From positions 14,704 to 78,703 of the forward strand of contig UQKO01000008.1 in assembly GCA_900541575.1 (NCBI GenBank): a stretch of DNA of 64,000 nt, read 5' to 3'. The position numbers and the translations under genes are program-made. The stretch comes from an uncultured Prevotella sp. (GTDB lineage: Bacteria > Bacteroidota > Bacteroidia > Bacteroidales > Bacteroidaceae). A model generated the notes under the pieces. It was not told where the DNA came from. It saw nothing but the letters and a program-made list of their open reading frames with translations, and did not search any database. The stretch's first letter is position 1, and each line of letters begins with the position of its first letter. Positions 1-8,853 of this stretch are shown one piece after another.

Positions 1-18
1 TTTTCCACATACTTTATG

Positions 19-26
19 TATCTTTG
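19..26 (+). promoter_or_regulatory. Bacteroidota -7 box for the first small gene
   Basis: TATCTTTG matches the TAnnTTTG consensus and lies 38 bases before the first ATG. The -33 element would fall at or before the window edge, so the promoter cannot be fully judged. Confidence 0.5.
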
Positions 27-64
27 CTATTATTTCTTCCGCATCTACTCTTTTTCTCTCTCAC

Positions 65-295
65 ATGAAAAAAACACAACATAATTGGCTTAGGAATTAC
101 CAAGAGCTGAAACAATTTATCAAGGAACATCATCACTTGCCCGACAAGCGAAAGGAAGAAAACCGCGGCCTGCTGAATTGGTGGAAATACAATCGGAAAA
201 AGGAAAAAGCAGGGGAACTCAGTCCCTACTATTCAGAACTTATCCGCTTGCTATCAGATATGCGCTCCACGACTTCCGAGCATACAAAAGATTAA
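65..295 (+). CDS. Small helicase-associated (HA) domain-like protein
   Basis: This 76-residue basic protein has the spacing of the helicase-associated repeat: W9-x3-Y then L and F, a paired-histidine 'HHHLPD' turn where the repeat has 'hg...vP', a 'LLNWW' block and a trailing 'R..GELS' segment. HA domains usually occur as C-terminal repeats of DEAD-like helicases and are thought to bind nucleic acid; here a single copy stands alone. It could be a free-standing small protein or the last piece of a decayed helicase, since what lies before base 1 is not visible. Its reading frame is clean and a -7 box lies just upstream, which favours a real gene. Confidence 0.55.
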   Translation: MKKTQHNWLRNYQELKQFIKEHHHLPDKRKEENRGLLNWWKYNRKKEKAGELSPYYSELIRLLSDMRSTTSEHTKD

Positions 296-551
296 CTTCT
301 ACTAGGCAATTAAAATAAAATTAGGAGGATTATAGAACAACTTAGACTATATTAAATTCATTTTTTCCCTTATAGAACACTTTTACGACCATCTCCGAGT
401 TTTTTTGGGGCAATCAAAAACAAAGAGAACTTGCAGCTTAAGCTTATTTCACTAAAGTTGCGAGTTAAATTTTTATTGAAGACATATTTGAGGTATTGAC
501 ACACCCCATAGAACCTTCTAGGTTATTTTAGTTTTTAGCGGACAGAAAATA

Positions 552-725
552 TTACTGCTTGACCCATTTGCTCTTCAGTTGAGTAAACATCTTTGCAACT
601 TCCTCATTGTCTACAGATGTCTTGCTACCAAATGCTTTCATTTTCTTAATAGCGCTGGATGAAGAACCCATATACTTCATGTAAGCCACTGTAATATATT
701 CAAGTTTCGCTTTTAACTTCAGCGA
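552..725 (-). pseudogene. C-terminal remnant of an unidentified protein
   Basis: An open frame of 57 codons ends in TAA at 552-554 and is closed upstream by an in-frame stop immediately beyond 725. The peptide is lysine-rich and looks protein-like: it contains YITVAYMKYMGSSSSAIKK and ends KSKWVKQ. No start codon begins the frame; the first internal ATG would leave only 42 residues. I do not recognise the family. It is most simply the 3' end of a gene whose front was lost, with a dispersed repeat lying right against the break. Confidence 0.4.
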
Positions 726-750
726 TTATTATCGCCATTATCGGCTGTGT

Positions 751-777
751 CTCAGCAATTCAAGCAAGCTTGATTGC
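751..777. repeat. Dispersed 27 bp repeat, copy 1
   Basis: The 27 bases here are found exactly, as the reverse complement, at 37942-37968. The match extends loosely outward through an ATCGGCTG block at 739-746. The core CTCAGCAATT also occurs in diverged form inside the tandem promoter repeats ahead of alaS, so this is a member of the same intergenic family. Confidence 0.75.
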
Positions 778-830
778 TTATCGTTCTGTTCCGAAATCAT
801 CGTATGTCCATCTTGAAATGAGGATTCTTT

Positions 831-900
831 GCTCTGCCGGACGGCAGTGGTAGCTCTGCCGGACGGCAGTGGTAAAGCTACCGAACGGCAGCGGCAGAGC
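831..900. repeat. 22 bp tandem palindromic units
   Basis: Two identical 22 bp units (831-852 and 853-874) begin GCTCTGCCGGACGGCAG and end TGGTA. They are followed by a partly inverted copy ending CGGCAGAGC at 900. A near-identical unit appears at 26779-26800 inside another 22 bp array. Each unit contains the palindrome CTGCCGGACGGCAG. Confidence 0.8.
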
Positions 901-1116
901 AAATGATGCTCATCCAGCGATGGTGATAGCTTCGTTCGCTGATGGTAGGATGAAGTGTTACGTATGAAATTGCTAAAGAATTTAAGTTTCGGATTCTGCG
1001 CGCCTAAGTCAAAACCGAACTTGATATTTACCCCTCTTGTGGTGGTGCATTTACACCGCTGCATCAGGATTTTTTCCCACTTATGCAAAGTACGCTCCAA
1101 AAACAAGCTAACTTAC
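901..1116. other. Intergenic stretch ahead of alaS, no gene seen
   Basis: No convincing coding sequence. A copy of AAGTTTCGGATT lies at about 974-985; the same string flanks foldback elements at 10917 and 63772. A + strand frame stays open from 955 into alaS, but it runs through promoter repeats and is not taken as coding. Confidence 0.6.
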
Positions 1117-1147
1117 TTTGCATTGCCCACACTTTGCATTATCTTTG
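1117..1147 (+). promoter_or_regulatory. alaS promoter, first copy
   Basis: TTTG at 1117-1120 and TATCTTTG at 1140-1147 are separated by 19 bases, which is the canonical Bacteroidota -33/-7 arrangement. Transcription would start near 1153, about 165 bases before the alaS ATG. Two further -7 boxes follow downstream in the repeated unit. Confidence 0.7.
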
Positions 1148-1288
1148 CAGAAGATAAGCTACGGCTCAGCAATTTGAAAGTAAACTTTCATTGCTCTCGC
1201 ACTTGCATTATCTTTGCAGAAGATAAGCTACGGCTCGGCAATTTGAAAGCAAACTTTCATTGCACTCGCACTTGCATTATCTTTGCAT
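1134..1288 (+). repeat. 69 bp tandem repeat carrying promoter boxes
   Basis: Two 69 bp copies (about 1134-1202 and 1203-1271) and a 17 bp partial third copy all begin with TTGCATTATCTTTGCA. The -7 box TATCTTTG therefore recurs at 1140, 1209 and 1278, exactly 69 bases apart. Because 69 is divisible by three, the repeat is also open in frame with alaS. The last box is 40 bases before the ATG and would give a short leader. Confidence 0.85.
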
Positions 1289-1317
1289 CGCACTTAACAA
1301 AACAACAAACTCAAAAT

Positions 1318-3945
1318 ATGATGACAGCTAACGAAATCCGCGACTCATACAAGAAATTCTTTGAGTCGAAAGGACACACCATCGTGCCCTCTGCACCGAT
1401 GGTGATTAAAGACGATCCTACGCTGATGTTCACCAATGCCGGTATGAACCAGTGGAAGGATATTATCCTCGGACAACGCGACCCAGAGCCACGCCGACGC
1501 GCAGATTCGCAGAAGTGTCTCCGCGTAAGCGGTAAGCACAACGACCTTGAAGAAGTGGGTCACGATACTTACCACCACACCATGTTCGAGATGCTCGGCA
1601 ATTGGAGCTTTGGCGACTACTTCAAAGAGGGGGCCATTGACTACGCGTGGGAATATCTCGTCGATGTGCTCCACCTCGACCCGAAGGATCTCTACGTAAC
1701 CGTGTTTGAAGGTTCTGAAGAAGAAGGACTCAAACGCGACGACGAAGCTGCCTCATATTGGGCCAAGCATGTGCCTGCCGACCATATCATCAACGGCAAT
1801 AAGCATGATAATTTCTGGGAAATGGGCGATACAGGCCCTTGCGGTCCTTGCTCAGAAATTCACCTCGATAGCCGTACTCCTGAGGAGAAGGCAAAGGTGC
1901 CCGGACGCGAGCTTGTCAATAAAGACGACCCCCAGGTAATTGAAATTTGGAACATCGTGTTCATGCAGTATGAGCGCAAGGCAAATGGTTCACTCGTGCC
2001 TCTGGGCATGAACGTAATTGATACGGGTATGGGCTTCGAGCGCTTGGTACGTGCCATTCAGGGCAAGAACTCTAACTACGATACAGACATTTTCCAGCCC
2101 ATCATCAAGAAGATTGGTGAGCTCTCGGGCTTCGAATATGGCAAAGACGAGAAGATTGACGTGGCCATGCGCGTGATTGCTGACCACTTGCGTGCCATTG
2201 CCTTCTCTATTGCCGACGGACAGCTGCCTTCCAATGCAAAGGCAGGCTATGTGATTCGCCGCATCTTGCGTCGTGCCGTGCGCTATGCTTACACGTTCCT
2301 CGGCCAACGCGAAGCCTTCCTCTGTAAGCTCGTGCCAACCCTTGTTGAAGAAATGGGTGAAGCCTTCCCCGAACTCAAAGCTCAGCAGGTACTCATTGGC
2401 CGCGTGATGCAAGAAGAGGAGGAAAGTTTCCTCCGCACCCTCTCTACGGGTATCAACATGCTCGAGGGCGTGATTGCTCAGACAAAGCAGGAGGGTAAGA
2501 CCACCGTAGATGGAGAAAAGGCATTTACGCTGTTCGACACTTATGGATTCCCGCTCGACCTCACCGAGCTTATCTGCCATGAAAACGGCCTCGAGGTGGA
2601 CGAAACTGGATTTAACGCTGAGATGCAGAAGCAGAAGGAGCGCGCTCGCAACGCTGCCGCTGTGGAGACCGACGATTGGGTGATACTCAAAGAAGGCGAA
2701 ACGCAATTCCTCGGCTGGGATCTCACAGAGTGTGATTGCCACATCTTGCGCTATCGTCGCGTACAGCAAAAGAAGCAGACCTACTTTGAACTTGTCCTCG
2801 ATCAAACTCCTTTCTACGCTGAAATGGGTGGGCAGGTAGGCGACCAAGGCGTGCTTGTCAATGGAGACGAGAAGGTGGAAATCTTCGACACGAAGCGCGA
2901 GAACAATCTGCCTATCCACCTCACGAAAAAACTCCCCGCACATCCCGAAGCATCCTTCCATGCCGAAGTAAACATCAAGTTCCGCCGCGGCAGTGAGGCC
3001 AATCATACGGCTACTCACTTGCTCGACCAAGCCTTGCGCGAAGTACTTGGTGCTCACGTAGAACAGAAAGGTTCACTCGTCACTCCCGACTACCTCCGCT
3101 TCGACTTCTCTCATTTCCAGAAAGTCACTCCTGAGGAGTTGCGCCAAGTAGAACGCATAGTGAATCGTCGCATCCGCGAGGACATTCCTTTGCAAGACCA
3201 TCGCGACGTACCTATGGAAGAGGCTAAGAAGCTTGGTGCCATTGCTCTCTTCGGCGAGAAGTATGGCGACAAGGTACGCGTGGTACAGTTTGGGAAGAGT
3301 GTAGAGTTTTGTGGTGGTTGCCACGCTAAGAGCACAGGTCGCATCGGATTGCTTCGCATCGTGAGCGAGAGCAGCGTAGCTGCTGGCGTGCGCCGTATCG
3401 AGGCTATCACGGGCGAAGCTGCCGAAGAGAGCGTATACGACATGCAGGATATGCTCACAGGCTTGAAGTCGTTCTTCAACAATGCCAAGGATCTCACCGC
3501 AGTGATTAAGAAGACCATTGAGGAGAACGATGAACTGAAGAAGCAGGTGGAAGGCTACGTGAAGGAAAAGCTCGCCGAAACGCGCAACCGCCTCGTAAAG
3601 AGTGCTGAGGAAGTGGATGGCGTGAAACTCGTGAAGTGTGTCATCCCCACAGCCATTGAGCCCAACGCCGTGAAGGACCTTGCTTTCCAAATTGCCGGTA
3701 CACTGCCCAACGATACGCTCTGCGTACTCGGTTCTACACATGAAGGGAAACCCTTGCTCACCGTAATGATTAGCAAAAACCTCGTTGAGAGCCGCAAGCT
3801 CAATGCTGGCAAACTCGTGCGCGAAGCCGCTAAGCTCATTAAGGGTGGCGGTGGTGGTGCTCCCCATTTCGCCACAGCTGGTGGTAAAGACGCTACTGGC
3901 CTTGAAGAGGCCGTGAAGAAGATTGTAGATTTGGCTTTGGCCTAA
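1318..3945 (+). CDS. alaS: Alanyl-tRNA synthetase
   Basis: Charges tRNA-Ala with alanine and clears mischarged Ser/Gly in its editing domain. The 875-residue length fits bacterial AlaRS. In order: class II catalytic core (starting TANEIRDSYKKFFESKGH, with FTNAGMNQWK), tRNA-recognition region, editing domain with the HTATH metal motif near residue 563 and the CGGCH motif near residue 665, and a C-terminal C-Ala domain ending in a glycine-rich GGGGGAPHFATAGG block. The start is placed at 1318 because the family begins here; the in-frame ATG three bases on is equally possible. The open frame reaches back to 955, but that stretch holds three promoter boxes. It is followed directly by two hairpin terminators. 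Confidence 0.97.
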   Translation: MMTANEIRDSYKKFFESKGHTIVPSAPMVIKDDPTLMFTNAGMNQWKDIILGQRDPEPRRRADSQKCLRVSGKHNDLEEVGHDTYHHTMFEMLGNWSFGDYFKEGAIDYAWEYLVDVLHLDPKDLYVTVFEGSEEEGLKRDDEAASYWAKHVPADHIINGNKHDNFWEMGDTGPCGPCSEIHLDSRTPEEKAKVPGRELVNKDDPQVIEIWNIVFMQYERKANGSLVPLGMNVIDTGMGFERLVRAIQGKNSNYDTDIFQPIIKKIGELSGFEYGKDEKIDVAMRVIADHLRAIAFSIADGQLPSNAKAGYVIRRILRRAVRYAYTFLGQREAFLCKLVPTLVEEMGEAFPELKAQQVLIGRVMQEEEESFLRTLSTGINMLEGVIAQTKQEGKTTVDGEKAFTLFDTYGFPLDLTELICHENGLEVDETGFNAEMQKQKERARNAAAVETDDWVILKEGETQFLGWDLTECDCHILRYRRVQQKKQTYFELVLDQTPFYAEMGGQVGDQGVLVNGDEKVEIFDTKRENNLPIHLTKKLPAHPEASFHAEVNIKFRRGSEANHTATHLLDQALREVLGAHVEQKGSLVTPDYLRFDFSHFQKVTPEELRQVERIVNRRIREDIPLQDHRDVPMEEAKKLGAIALFGEKYGDKVRVVQFGKSVEFCGGCHAKSTGRIGLLRIVSESSVAAGVRRIEAITGEAAEESVYDMQDMLTGLKSFFNNAKDLTAVIKKTIEENDELKKQVEGYVKEKLAETRNRLVKSAEEVDGVKLVKCVIPTAIEPNAVKDLAFQIAGTLPNDTLCVLGSTHEGKPLLTVMISKNLVESRKLNAGKLVREAAKLIKGGGGGAPHFATAGGKDATGLEEAVKKIVDLALA

Positions 3946-3957
3946 TCCGCTTAAAGA

Positions 3958-3997
3958 AGAGCCCTTGGATGCCAATGCGTGTCTAAGGGCTCTTTTT
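3958..3997 (+). terminator. alaS terminator
   Basis: AGAGCCCTT pairs with AAGGGCTCT across an 18-base loop region, followed by TTTT. It sits 12 bases after the alaS stop. Confidence 0.8.
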
Positions 3998-4020
3998 GTG
4001 CTACATTTCATTGAAACGAA

Positions 4021-4064
4021 GCGCCGCTCACAACATGGATTGCGAGCGGCGCTTTGTCTTTTTT
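4021..4064 (+). terminator. Second hairpin after alaS
   Basis: GCGCCGCTC (4021-4029) pairs with GAGCGGCGC (4044-4052) and is followed by a T-rich tail. It lies between convergent genes and could also stop transcription of the - strand gene that ends at 4084, although the T tail favours the + strand. Confidence 0.75.
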
Positions 4065-4083
4065 AGAGGGGAATAATCAAGGT

Positions 4084-4317
4084 TTAATGCTTGCAGATTT
4101 TAGTTGCGTCTACCGTGAAGCCTTCTGTACTTGCAGGCATAAACTTTCCTTTTGCAGAAAGAAATTCTACGATTTCTAAAGCCGTCATATTCGTGGCAGA
4201 GCAAGTGTAGAAGCGCTCATCCTGGCCAAAACGAGCGTGGATGGCATCTACGAGTTCTTGCTTATTAGCATAGGTATTTCCCTCCATCATGTGGAGTATT
4301 TCATGTCCGTGTGTCAT
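4084..4317 (-). CDS. YecH-like small protein (DUF2492 family)
   Basis: 77 residues beginning MTHGHEILHMMEGNTY. The pattern matches the YecH/DUF2492 family of putative metal-binding proteins: HGHE-LHMM near the start, an ARFG block, a FYTCSA motif, FLSAKGKF, and a C-terminal GFTVDATKICKH. His and Cys residues at both ends could bind a metal, but no function is established. The ATG at 4317 is chosen because the family starts with this HGHE segment; an ATG at 4380 would add 21 unrelated residues. It lies alone, convergent with alaS. Confidence 0.8.
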   Translation of the reverse strand: MTHGHEILHMMEGNTYANKQELVDAIHARFGQDERFYTCSATNMTALEIVEFLSAKGKFMPASTEGFTVDATKICKH

Positions 4318-4440
4318 AATTATAGTCGTTGGGGATGAAGTGTTAGGAATTTTAAAGTCAAGAGGTAATAAAGTGAGCATCTACTAGCTTATCAACGAGC
4401 TTTATAACCTTTAAACCGAGTTCATCACAAAGTCCACAAT

Positions 4441-4743
4441 TCAGAAGATGCGCGGCTCGGAAACGGGAATTTCCACTTCGTCGTTGGGCCAATGAGGCTG
4501 ATATATGAGGTCGATGGGACGACCTCCTACCCCACTCCAGTCAACGCGCCGAAGAGCACCGAAATCGGGCTTTCCAAAGTCAAAAGAGCGTCCATAGAGT
4601 AATAGCGCTCGTCGAGCCTCATCAATAGCCCATAAGCCGCCGCCGTTAGTACACGTCTCGCCTGGTTGCAAGAGTTCGCGATGGAGGTAGACGTGACCAA
4701 AGCGGAGCACACCTTCTTGGGTGATAATGAATTTCTGATACAT
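4441..4743 (-). CDS. Conserved hypothetical protein downstream of beta-galactosidase
   Basis: 100 residues, not recognised. No signal peptide or membrane segment is visible. It has several aromatic and Gly/Pro-containing blocks (for example YQPHWPNDEVEIP near the C-terminus), suggesting a small soluble beta-rich fold. It begins 21 bases after the stop of the beta-galactosidase gene on the same strand, so it is probably co-transcribed with it. No separate promoter box is evident in that gap. Confidence 0.6.
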   Translation of the reverse strand: MYQKFIITQEGVLRFGHVYLHRELLQPGETCTNGGGLWAIDEARRALLLYGRSFDFGKPDFGALRRVDWSGVGGRPIDLIYQPHWPNDEVEIPVSEPRIF

Positions 4744-4764
4744 CAGTCGTCAGGGGAAAGAGAT

Positions 4765-7700
4765 TTAATGCTTAGAGATGCGCACCTTGTAAGTAAGCAC
4801 ATGGTTGGGCACAAGATACATAGGCAGAGTGCCTACATCCTGACCACAGGAAGCATTACCAATACCACGCATCCAAGCATCGAGGTGAAGCACGTTGTGT
4901 GCGCGGGGCTGGAGTTCCCAGTAGTGGTTGGCATTCATCAGTTCTTCGTCGGCGTAGGGGATGAGCGAGAAGTTGACGCGTCCCTGCATCTCCATCTTCA
5001 CGCCGAAGCCCTTGCCATCAGTGAGGGTGAGCTCGCGAAGTTCTTCACGATTGCCCGTTGACTGCGGTTTCATGTTAGGCTCTATCATGGCAGCAGGCGT
5101 AGTGGTATATCGACCTGCAATCACGCCATCAAGACGATCGCAAGCGTTCTCCCAAGGACCCAATGCATAGTAGTCTACGTGAGAAAGAGCAGAGTCGAGC
5201 AAGCACACAAGACCTGCACGACGAAGGTCGCCCGTGTGGGGAGTGAAGCGCACATCCATATCGACGACACCTTGCGGATAGAGGGTATAATTGATTTCCG
5301 TATCGCAGAGCGAACCCTTACGGGTGGTCTTCACCACAATGTTGCCTCCTACATTCTCTACCTTCACCGTTCCCTTGGCTTCAAGGCCATTGGAAGTGTT
5401 GCCAAAGCGGTCGTTCTCGATCCAGCGATGGTTGCTATATTCAAAGCCGGCATGGTCCGCCAAGATATTGCGGCCACCGAGAGCGAGGCTTGTGAGGCGA
5501 GCTGTCTCATTATCGAAGGTGAGTTGCACACGTTCGTTGCCGATGATGGTCTGGTCGAGCGAGAGCGTCTGAAGCATTTCGGGAGCCTTAGCATCAGCTT
5601 TCAGCTCGGGCAAGTTGCCACGCTCACAGAGTGTATATTGTTTCATGGCTGCCACGTGGCCCGCAGCAGCATAGCGTTGCGCATTGCGGAATGAAGTACG
5701 AAGCGTAAGGAGCACTTCCGTGCCTGCTATTTCGGCATTAGCCAAGTCGGCCTTGGCAAGCTTCAGCGTGAGCGTGATGCTATCACCAGGAAGCACAGAG
5801 GGAAGTTTCACACTCTTCGTGCTTACGATGTAGCCATTCTTTACTACCTCATAGCGGAGATTGAAGTCCTTCAGATTCTGGAAAGCATAACCATTCTTCA
5901 AGGTGATGGTGGCGGTATTCTTGGCCTTATCTACCTTGTTAAGACGGAACTTCACATACTGATGAGCAGCCTTTACTTCGGCGAGTTTAGCACTCTCTTG
6001 GCGCGAGCTATTGATGATACCATTGCAGCAGAAGTTGCCTTGGTGAGGACCAGGATAGTCGTAGCCTGTCGTGAGGCGATAGATGCCTTGCTTCATAAGC
6101 TGCGGATCGAAGATGGACTGATCTACCCAGTCCCAAATGCAACCACCGATAGTAGCATTCGAGCTTTCGATAGAGTTCCAATACTGATCAAGGTTGCCTA
6201 CGGCATTCCCCATGGCATGAGCATATTCGCAGATAAACATGGGCTTGTCGAGATTAGAAGTATTCTGTCTCATCCAGGCCATGCCGGGATACATTTTTGA
6301 ATAGAAGTCGGAGTAGCGTTCACCGCCGTAGGGTTTGCTGATTCGTGTTCCTTCATAGTGAACGGGGCGCGAGTCGAGTTTCTTGGCAACTTCATAGCAA
6401 TATTTAAAGTTCTCGCCAGCACCGGCTTCATTACCAAGGCTCCATATCACTACGCTAGGATGGTTGCGATCGCGCAATATCATGCGATCAATGCGATCGG
6501 TAAAAGCGGGTATCCAACTTTTTCGGTCAGAAATGCTTTGATTGGCATGGTCCTCGAGGTCGGCTTCATCCACGGTGTAAAGGCCGTAGTAGTCGTACAT
6601 GGCATACATGCGCGCATCGTTGGGATAGTGCGAGGTGCGAATCGTGTTGATGTTGTTTTGCTTCATAAGAGTCACATCGCGCAACATTTCATCCACTGTT
6701 ACGGCGCGTCCGTTCTTGGGCGAAGTATCGTGACGATTTACGCCTTTGAGAAACACGCGCTTTTCGTTCACATAGAGCAACGAGCCCTTTACCTCCACTT
6801 TGCGCAGACCTACCTTAGTAGAGAATGCCATTTCATCGTTACCCTGCTCATCTTGCTGGATAATGCGCAAGGTGTATAGCGTGGGAAGTTCAGCGCTCCA
6901 CAACTCGGCGTTGGGCACACAGAGCTTAATATTGGCTTGCGACCCATCAGCGCCGCTCATTTCTACGCGGTTTTCCTGAATCTTCTCTCCTTTGGGATTG
7001 AAAATCTTCGCCACGATGATTTTCTTTCCCCTAAGGTTGTCACGATTATCCAACGTGAGCTGCACGTTGACCGTAGCATCGGCCACATGGTTTGCATCTA
7101 TGTGCACATCGGAAGTGACGTAGTGGTCGCGAACAGCCATTTGGGGTGTATTATATAGGTATACTTCGCGGAAGATACCACTCATGCGGAACATGTCCTG
7201 GCATTCCAAATAAGAACCATCACTCCAGCGGAACACTTGCACGGCTAGGCGATTGTCAATGCCTTTCTTCAAGTACTTGGTAATATCAAATTCTGCAACG
7301 TTATTGGAGCCCTGTGTGTAGCCCACATACTGTCCATTGAGCCATACAAAAGCTGCACTATAAATGCCACCAAAATGAATAAACGTGCGGCGTCCATCCC
7401 AATTGGAAGGCACTTTAAAAGTGCGCACGTAGGAACCCACAGGATCGATTCCATAGTTCTTTCCACCATCGTTATAGCCCGGACGAGCCTTGATAAAGGG
7501 AGGAGTGTTAGCATGCGGATATTCTACATTGCAGTAGAGAGGTTTGTCATAGCCTTGCATCTCCCAGTTGGAAGGTACGGGGATATTATCCCATGCGGTT
7601 ACATCGTAACCTTCCTTCCAGAAGTCGAGGGGGCGTTGCGATGGCTCGGGCACGAAGTGGAATTTCCACGTACCATTGAGCGAGAGATAACGATCGGTCT

Positions 7701-8772
7701 GCGGCTGTGTCCAGGGAGTATTGTAGTAAGCTGCATCGGCAAGCATTTCCTTTTCGCTGTTGTAGGGCAAGTAGGTGGCTACACCTGCTTCCTTATTCTC
7801 AGCGAAAATAGTTTCGTCTTCCCAATAGGGCGACTTAATTTTAGGTTTTTCAACCTGTTCAAAGGTAAACCATGCTTCTTTGTCTTTGGCATTATAAGTT
7901 GTCAGCTTGAGCTGGCCATTCTTCAAGGCGTACATCTTGCCACTCTTAGCTTGCCCTGCAGAACGAATGATGTAAGTGCCCACATGACCATCCACAGGCT
8001 CAAACTTAAACTGGGCATTATTCCACACACCATCCTGAGCAGGCCACTGCAACAAATAGTCAATGGAAGCGTTGCTGCCGCCATCGTCGAAGTTTTGCGT
8101 GTAGAAAGCATTGCCTACAACACGGCGATCGAGGTCGAGCATCTTGATATTCCAATACTGACCGCGGTTTCCTTTATCAGCTTTTTCGCCTACGATGTGG
8201 GCATTGTTCTCGCCAGAATCGCCATTACCGAGCACACTGTCGGGATATTGCACCGAACGAATGCGATAGGTTAAGTCGGCATCAAATCCTGAATGGGCTG
8301 CCTCTACCACTGAAAAATGAGCTGCCTTATTGCCTACAGCTTTGGCACGCTCTATCAAAACGATTTTCGTGCCCTGTATAGCAGCTGCCATCTGAGGACG
8401 ATTGGTCGGTACGAGTATGAGATATTTTCCATCGGTCTCAACTTTCCAAAGCTGTGCTTCGTCTGAACCATTGTTTGCGCCCTCTTCTACAGCGTTGCCC
8501 TCGGTACGAATGGCTTTATTGGTAAAGGGGTTAATAAAACGCCAAGAGCCAGAAAGCTCGTTGACCGTGAAGTGTTGACCCGCATTGTCTTCATTGATTT
8601 TCGACAATACTAGTCCACCCTTTCCATTTTCACTCACAGCAAGTCCTTTCACTGCACTTACCAAGTGGTAGAGCGCACCAGGCTTGAATTTCTGCGCTTG
8701 CACGCCCAATACACCACATACCAAGAGCACGAGGAGCATTAAACAGTGCTTGCAATTTGTTGTCATCTTCAT
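4765..8772 (-). CDS. lacZ: Secreted GH2 beta-galactosidase with N-terminal lectin-like region
   Basis: Hydrolyses terminal beta-galactosides. 1,335 residues. A signal peptide (MKMTTNCKH, hydrophobic core, cut after VQAQ) indicates export. Residues about 30-305 form a ricin/beta-trefoil-like lectin region (inference from repeated W/F-rich strands). The LacZ order follows: sugar-binding jelly roll from LSLNGTWKFHF (363), Ig-like domain, TIM barrel, and beta-galactosidase small-chain domain (about 1060-1330). The acid/base is Glu782 in GNEAG and the nucleophile Glu849 in ICEYAHAMGN. It is about 300 residues longer than cytoplasmic LacZ because of the front part. It lies 81 bases after a TetR gene on the same strand and 21 before a small ORF. 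Substrate could be host or plant galactosides. Confidence 0.92.
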   Translation of the reverse strand: MKMTTNCKHCLMLLVLLVCGVLGVQAQKFKPGALYHLVSAVKGLAVSENGKGGLVLSKINEDNAGQHFTVNELSGSWRFINPFTNKAIRTEGNAVEEGANNGSDEAQLWKVETDGKYLILVPTNRPQMAAAIQGTKIVLIERAKAVGNKAAHFSVVEAAHSGFDADLTYRIRSVQYPDSVLGNGDSGENNAHIVGEKADKGNRGQYWNIKMLDLDRRVVGNAFYTQNFDDGGSNASIDYLLQWPAQDGVWNNAQFKFEPVDGHVGTYIIRSAGQAKSGKMYALKNGQLKLTTYNAKDKEAWFTFEQVEKPKIKSPYWEDETIFAENKEAGVATYLPYNSEKEMLADAAYYNTPWTQPQTDRYLSLNGTWKFHFVPEPSQRPLDFWKEGYDVTAWDNIPVPSNWEMQGYDKPLYCNVEYPHANTPPFIKARPGYNDGGKNYGIDPVGSYVRTFKVPSNWDGRRTFIHFGGIYSAAFVWLNGQYVGYTQGSNNVAEFDITKYLKKGIDNRLAVQVFRWSDGSYLECQDMFRMSGIFREVYLYNTPQMAVRDHYVTSDVHIDANHVADATVNVQLTLDNRDNLRGKKIIVAKIFNPKGEKIQENRVEMSGADGSQANIKLCVPNAELWSAELPTLYTLRIIQQDEQGNDEMAFSTKVGLRKVEVKGSLLYVNEKRVFLKGVNRHDTSPKNGRAVTVDEMLRDVTLMKQNNINTIRTSHYPNDARMYAMYDYYGLYTVDEADLEDHANQSISDRKSWIPAFTDRIDRMILRDRNHPSVVIWSLGNEAGAGENFKYCYEVAKKLDSRPVHYEGTRISKPYGGERYSDFYSKMYPGMAWMRQNTSNLDKPMFICEYAHAMGNAVGNLDQYWNSIESSNATIGGCIWDWVDQSIFDPQLMKQGIYRLTTGYDYPGPHQGNFCCNGIINSSRQESAKLAEVKAAHQYVKFRLNKVDKAKNTATITLKNGYAFQNLKDFNLRYEVVKNGYIVSTKSVKLPSVLPGDSITLTLKLAKADLANAEIAGTEVLLTLRTSFRNAQRYAAAGHVAAMKQYTLCERGNLPELKADAKAPEMLQTLSLDQTIIGNERVQLTFDNETARLTSLALGGRNILADHAGFEYSNHRWIENDRFGNTSNGLEAKGTVKVENVGGNIVVKTTRKGSLCDTEINYTLYPQGVVDMDVRFTPHTGDLRRAGLVCLLDSALSHVDYYALGPWENACDRLDGVIAGRYTTTPAAMIEPNMKPQSTGNREELRELTLTDGKGFGVKMEMQGRVNFSLIPYADEELMNANHYWELQPRAHNVLHLDAWMRGIGNASCGQDVGTLPMYLVPNHVLTYKVRISKH

Positions 8773-8853
8773 AGGTGTGATTATAGTTATATATGATTAT
8801 TTTCTAGAGAGAATCTATGGCATTCGGAGGGAGATACCTCAATGTTCCTTTAG

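Noticed and set aside
955..1317. In-frame N-terminal extension of alaS by 121 codons
   Set aside because: It translates the tandem promoter repeats (hence a repeated 23-residue peptide) and is not part of any AlaRS; the family start is at 1318.
1990..4011. Long - strand open frames of 355 and 312 codons opposite alaS
   Set aside because: They are antisense frames to a clear alaS gene with no recognisable protein content.
6358..8274. + strand open frames (up to 299 codons) opposite the beta-galactosidase gene
   Set aside because: Antisense to a complete GH2 enzyme; no family resemblance and no promoter.
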